NCBI GenBank assembly: GCA_041748615.1
Contig: JBGTCY010000230.1
Location: 1 to 8,625, forward strand
Source: JBGTCY01 sp041748615
Lineage (GTDB): Bacteria > Bacteroidota > Bacteroidia > Chitinophagales > CAIOSU01
Direction: 5' to 3'
Length of the DNA stretch: 8,625 bases
Shown piece by piece: positions 5,950 through 8,625 of this stretch. Within the stretch, counting starts at the first letter, position 1. Each line of letters opens with the position of its first letter. Below the pieces are notes generated by a model that saw nothing but the letters and a program-made list of their open reading frames with translations, was not told where the DNA came from and did not search any database. Made by a program: the position numbers and the translations under genes.

Positions 5950-7284
5950 TTCTTTGCTTACTGAATTATTGCTTTTTCTCCACTCCCACAACCCATACCC
6001 CGCTACCGCCACATACTCCACCGCCACCAGCATCATGCTTTCCTCATAAGGAACCGTCAGGTAAGTAAAATAAGTCAGCACGATTAAGCATGAGCACGCT
6101 GCCGGAAAACGCCAGCGCGTGAACAGCGAAAAGGCGACCAGTGTGGTGATGTACCAGGGGTGAACAATCGTGGCAAAAGCGAAATAAATCACAAGGCAGA
6201 AAAGCATGGCGGAGAAAATGGTATAACTGTTTTTTGTTTGCTGAAAAACAGCAACCGATACTATCAAAAGTAGCGCGACAGCCGATAAAACGAAACCTGC
6301 TTGTTCAATCACATTATATCCGACTGCCTGATATCCAGCCCATCTAATCAAATAATAAACACTTGCATTAAATTCAAACCGCGCGAAATACAAATGAACG
6401 CTTGAAAAGAGGTTGGAGAGAAACTGCGCATCAAGAAACGGCACAAAAAGCAGGAGGATTGACATTCCTGTAACGCCATAAAAAAGCGCGCTGCGCTTAA
6501 GCCCAATCCTTTTTATCAGCAGCGGCAGAAACATCAACGGCAGCAATTTGGAGCAAACGCCTAAGGCAAACGCAACAGCGGATAATGCAAACCGTTCATT
6601 CAGCAGCAAATGCATAGACAACAGCATGAAAAAAATCATCACTGCTTCAAAATGCAGGTTGCCGGCAAGCTCGATGATGACCAATGGATTGAGCGCATAC
6701 AGCAAAATACTTTTCGCGGGCAATGAAAATCTCTTCAGCAGGGCTGCAATTAAAAATAAGCTGCCTGCCTCGGCAGTCAGAATAAACAGCCGCATCACGA
6801 TGATGCTGCCCTGTATGTCGTTCGGGAAAATTTTTGCCGACAGATAAAAAATGAATTGCAGCACGGGCGGGTAAATCGTGAAATAATCGGGCGAGTTCAT
6901 GTTTGAAAATAACTCGTCAGTGAGTATTGCTTTCTCTGCAATAGTTGAATTGATTAGCTCGGAAGGTAATGCCGAAAAGGGATTGATACCGTTGGCGGAA
7001 AGCCGTCCATCCCAGATGAAGCGGAAATAATCATCGGAGAGCGCAGGCAGCGCGAACAGTAAAACAATTCTGAACGCGAATGAGGCAATGAGCGCAATTT
7101 TAATTTGCCGTTCATTCTTCGTTAATCGCAGCAGAAAAAAATAGGCGAGAAATAAAAAACCGAAAAGAGAAATGAGCTGTAAAAACTCCGTGCGTGGCGT
7201 GAAGTATCCGAGCGCAATATAGCCAGTCAGGGAAGCAAGCAGCAGGCTGAGATACGCTGCGGATATGCCGGAAGCCGCTTTCAT
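5938..7284 (-). CDS. Multi-pass GT-C glycosyltransferase (GT87/DUF2029-like mannosyltransferase)
   Basis: A 448-residue integral membrane protein with roughly ten to twelve hydrophobic helices. The first extracytoplasmic loop holds ALSDDYFRFIWDG (81-93) with the acidic pair Asp84-Asp85, followed by GINPF (99-103), the mark of GT-C enzymes that use polyprenyl-phosphate sugars. YPPVLQF (138-144), ALNPLVIIELAGNLHFEA (197-214) and IVHPWY (373-378) also fit the GT87/DUF2029 and MptB-like mannosyltransferases. It probably moves a sugar from polyprenyl phosphate to a lipid, glycan or protein at the outer face of the inner membrane; donor and acceptor are not readable from the sequence. It is the last gene of the minus-strand operon, starting four bases after the lipoprotein stop. 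The nearby DPM1-like GT2 is the obvious donor supplier. Its TAG stop lies inside the 3' end of the convergent nucleoside hydrolase gene. No lesion is seen. Confidence 0.82.
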   Translation of the reverse strand: MKAASGISAAYLSLLLASLTGYIALGYFTPRTEFLQLISLFGFLFLAYFFLLRLTKNERQIKIALIASFAFRIVLLFALPALSDDYFRFIWDGRLSANGINPFSALPSELINSTIAEKAILTDELFSNMNSPDYFTIYPPVLQFIFYLSAKIFPNDIQGSIIVMRLFILTAEAGSLFLIAALLKRFSLPAKSILLYALNPLVIIELAGNLHFEAVMIFFMLLSMHLLLNERFALSAVAFALGVCSKLLPLMFLPLLIKRIGLKRSALFYGVTGMSILLLFVPFLDAQFLSNLFSSVHLYFARFEFNASVYYLIRWAGYQAVGYNVIEQAGFVLSAVALLLIVSVAVFQQTKNSYTIFSAMLFCLVIYFAFATIVHPWYITTLVAFSLFTRWRFPAACSCLIVLTYFTYLTVPYEESMMLVAVEYVAVAGYGLWEWRKSNNSVSKELIG

Positions 7285-7288
7285 CTGT

Positions 7289-8248
7289 TTACGGACAGCG
7301 TTTCAGTTTCAAAGTATCGCGCAGCGGGGCATCCGCATTGCTGTGTTGCCTCCAGTAGTCCGTAAAGAGCGTTGCGCTTTTCACCGCCCGCGAAGTCAGC
7401 TTTTTCCGGCTTGCGCCAAAGCCGTCTATGTAAGTTTCTTCCCAGTTTTCAATTTCATGCGGAAATGCCTTTTTGAATTCAATTTTCAACACGCGTTCCT
7501 GTTCAGGATAATTCACACTCAGGGTGCGTGTTACATTTTGCATATTCTCATTTTCATAAATAGAAATGATTGCCTTTTCAGGTTTTAATGGCGTATGGCG
7601 CAATCGCTGCGACAGCAAACCAGGAAGCATCTGCATTTCTCCTGTTGGAATTTTATCCGGGGCAAGCCGGATGAGCGTCCATAATTCATCTTCAAGGATG
7701 ACTTTAGGAAGTTGCAACTGTTGCTCGCCTTCGCTTTCAAAATAGGAATGCAGCGTGGCAAGATAATGTCTTTCCCGATGATTGATTTGCGTGAAAGTGT
7801 GCCCGCACCACTCCTGCGATGAGGCGGTAACTTTTAATGTGTGTGCCGTTTGCGCTGTTTCAAATGGGGTAAATACCGACAGCATCATAGAATAAGGATA
7901 AATGCCTGTTAGAAAATTTTTCGTCATGTTCAGCTTAAGCAGATTCACCGCATCTTCACCTGCTTGCTTGGGGTTATCCAACTTCACTTGCTTGCTTTTG
8001 GAGAAATCTTCCGTCACAAAAATCAATACCGCTTCGCCTTCGCGCATCTCTCCGTAACGCGCCTGCTCTAATTTGTAGCTTGTTATTTCCGCTTTCCCCT
8101 GATGCCAGTAATTACTGAATTCGTCTTTCGTCTGACTGCCTTGCAGTTCTTCTTCACCTGCGGGTGCGGAATTTCCTTCATGACAGCTTTCGAAAAAAAC
8201 GATACATGAAAACAGCAACAAGATTTTGATGAATTTACTATTACTCAT
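7289..8248 (-). CDS. Lipoprotein of the Bacteroidota family often named 'septum formation inhibitor Maf'
   Basis: A 319-residue predicted lipoprotein. The N-terminus MSNSKFIKILLLFSCIVFFESC gives a charged start, a hydrophobic core and a lipobox-like end with Cys22 as the probable lipidated residue; a flexible Ser/Glu-rich stretch follows. The body carries the pattern NYWHQGKAEITSYKLEQARYGE, then GEAVLIFVTEDFS, KQVK, FLTGIYPYSMM, SSQEWCGHTFTQ and WEETY. I recall this pattern from a Bacteroidota family that databases frequently label 'septum formation inhibitor Maf'. It shows no resemblance to the true Maf nucleotide pyrophosphatase, so that name should not be used for function. The EWCGHT motif with a single Cys (148) and His (150) is notable. 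ATG at 8248-8246 overlaps the upstream GT2 stop by four bases (ATGA), so the two are likely translationally coupled. Function unknown; location beside two glycosyltransferases suggests envelope glycan assembly. Confidence 0.7.
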   Translation of the reverse strand: MSNSKFIKILLLFSCIVFFESCHEGNSAPAGEEELQGSQTKDEFSNYWHQGKAEITSYKLEQARYGEMREGEAVLIFVTEDFSKSKQVKLDNPKQAGEDAVNLLKLNMTKNFLTGIYPYSMMLSVFTPFETAQTAHTLKVTASSQEWCGHTFTQINHRERHYLATLHSYFESEGEQQLQLPKVILEDELWTLIRLAPDKIPTGEMQMLPGLLSQRLRHTPLKPEKAIISIYENENMQNVTRTLSVNYPEQERVLKIEFKKAFPHEIENWEETYIDGFGASRKKLTSRAVKSATLFTDYWRQHSNADAPLRDTLKLKRCP

Positions 8249-8625
8249 AGGTACTTAAATATTGTGATGATGATTTTATATCCTGCCATGAATGTTCCTT
8301 TCACTGTGCCGCTGATTTTGGAGAAACCGATGCGCCTGCGGTAATTCACCGGCACTTCCGTTATTTTCATATTTTTCTTTGCCGCTTTCAACTGCATTTC
8401 CACCGTCCAGCCATAGGTCGTATCCTGCATGTTGAGTTCAAGCAGTTTGTTAAACTTAATAGCTCTGAAAGGTCCCAGGTCGGTATAACGTGCTCCGTAT
8501 AACAATCGCAACAAAAAAGTCGCAAGCATGTTGCCGAAAATCTGTTGTGGAGTCATAGAGCCGTTTTCTTTTTTGCCGAGCGCCCTCGAACCAATCACAA
8601 AATCGTATCCTTCATTGATGATCGG
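8245..8625 (-). CDS. Family 2 glycosyltransferase (DPM1/polyprenyl-phosphate type), C-terminal part
   Basis: The last 126 residues of a GT2 enzyme; the gene starts beyond the right edge of the window, and the GTG at 8598 is internal. The visible part reads DFVIGSRALGKKENGSM, then YTDLGPFRAI, a GWTVEMQLKAAK block, ITEVPVNYRRRIGFSKISGT and a final GYKIIITIFKYL. GSR, DLGPFRAI, GW.VEMQ.KA and the basic RRRxGxSKISGT are characteristic of dolichyl/polyprenyl-phosphate mannose or glucose synthases. These use a nucleotide sugar to charge a lipid phosphate on the cytoplasmic side of the membrane. No transmembrane domain follows, so it is the single-domain DPM1-like form. The DxD metal site lies outside the window. 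Its TGA overlaps the lipoprotein ATG by four bases. The downstream GT-C enzyme is a likely consumer of its product. Sugar specificity cannot be read. Confidence 0.9.
   Translation of the reverse strand, partial: PIINEGYDFVIGSRALGKKENGSMTPQQIFGNMLATFLLRLLYGARYTDLGPFRAIKFNKLLELNMQDTTYGWTVEMQLKAAKKNMKITEVPVNYRRRIGFSKISGTVKGTFMAGYKIIITIFKYL

Noticed and set aside
6548..7588. Plus-strand open frames at 6548-6847 and 7265-7588
   Set aside because: They lie antisense within the strongly supported minus-strand GT-C and lipoprotein genes, have no family motifs, and look like shadows.

Overview
The window looks like a chromosomal piece of a Bacteroidota bacterium (Chitinophaga/Flavobacterium-like). 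The evidence is an AT-rich left half, no strong Shine-Dalgarno sites in front of most genes, a Bacteroidota-style lipoprotein signal (ending FESC), and several protein families typical of that phylum. No RNA genes, transposases, integrases or CRISPR arrays were seen. Family assignments come from reading motifs, not from database searches.

Plus strand, 1-1632: the 3' end of egtB followed six bases later by a complete egtD. These are the sulfoxide synthase and histidine methyltransferase of ergothioneine synthesis.

Plus strand, 1693-3852: a less orderly stretch. It starts with a 68-residue cysteine-rich GDCCVxC-type protein. Next is a DUF547-family gene that appears broken: a TAG stands where the invariant Trp of the W-[IV]-N-x-Y-N-A motif belongs, there is a one-base frameshift near the 3' end, and a second TAG replaces a C-terminal Trp. 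Then comes an intact alpha/beta hydrolase resembling the vertebrate MEST (PEG1) family. A 256-base gap follows that carries what looks like another frameshifted coding remnant.

Plus strand, 3876-5949: an overlapping pair, a 5-methylthioribose-kinase-like (MtnK/APH fold) phosphotransferase and a signal-peptide-bearing nucleoside hydrolase. Together they suggest salvage of a nucleoside sugar, with cleavage outside the cytoplasm and phosphorylation of the released pentose inside. This is the most interesting functional hypothesis in the window.

Minus strand, 8625-5938: a tightly packed operon read leftward. It contains the C-terminal part of a DPM1-like family 2 glycosyltransferase, a lipoprotein of the Bacteroidota family often mislabelled 'septum formation inhibitor Maf', and a multi-pass GT-C (GT87/DUF2029-like) glycosyltransferase. 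The GT2 would load a sugar on polyprenyl phosphate and the GT-C enzyme would use that donor at the outer face of the membrane. The 3' end of this operon overlaps the convergent nucleoside hydrolase gene by 12 bases.
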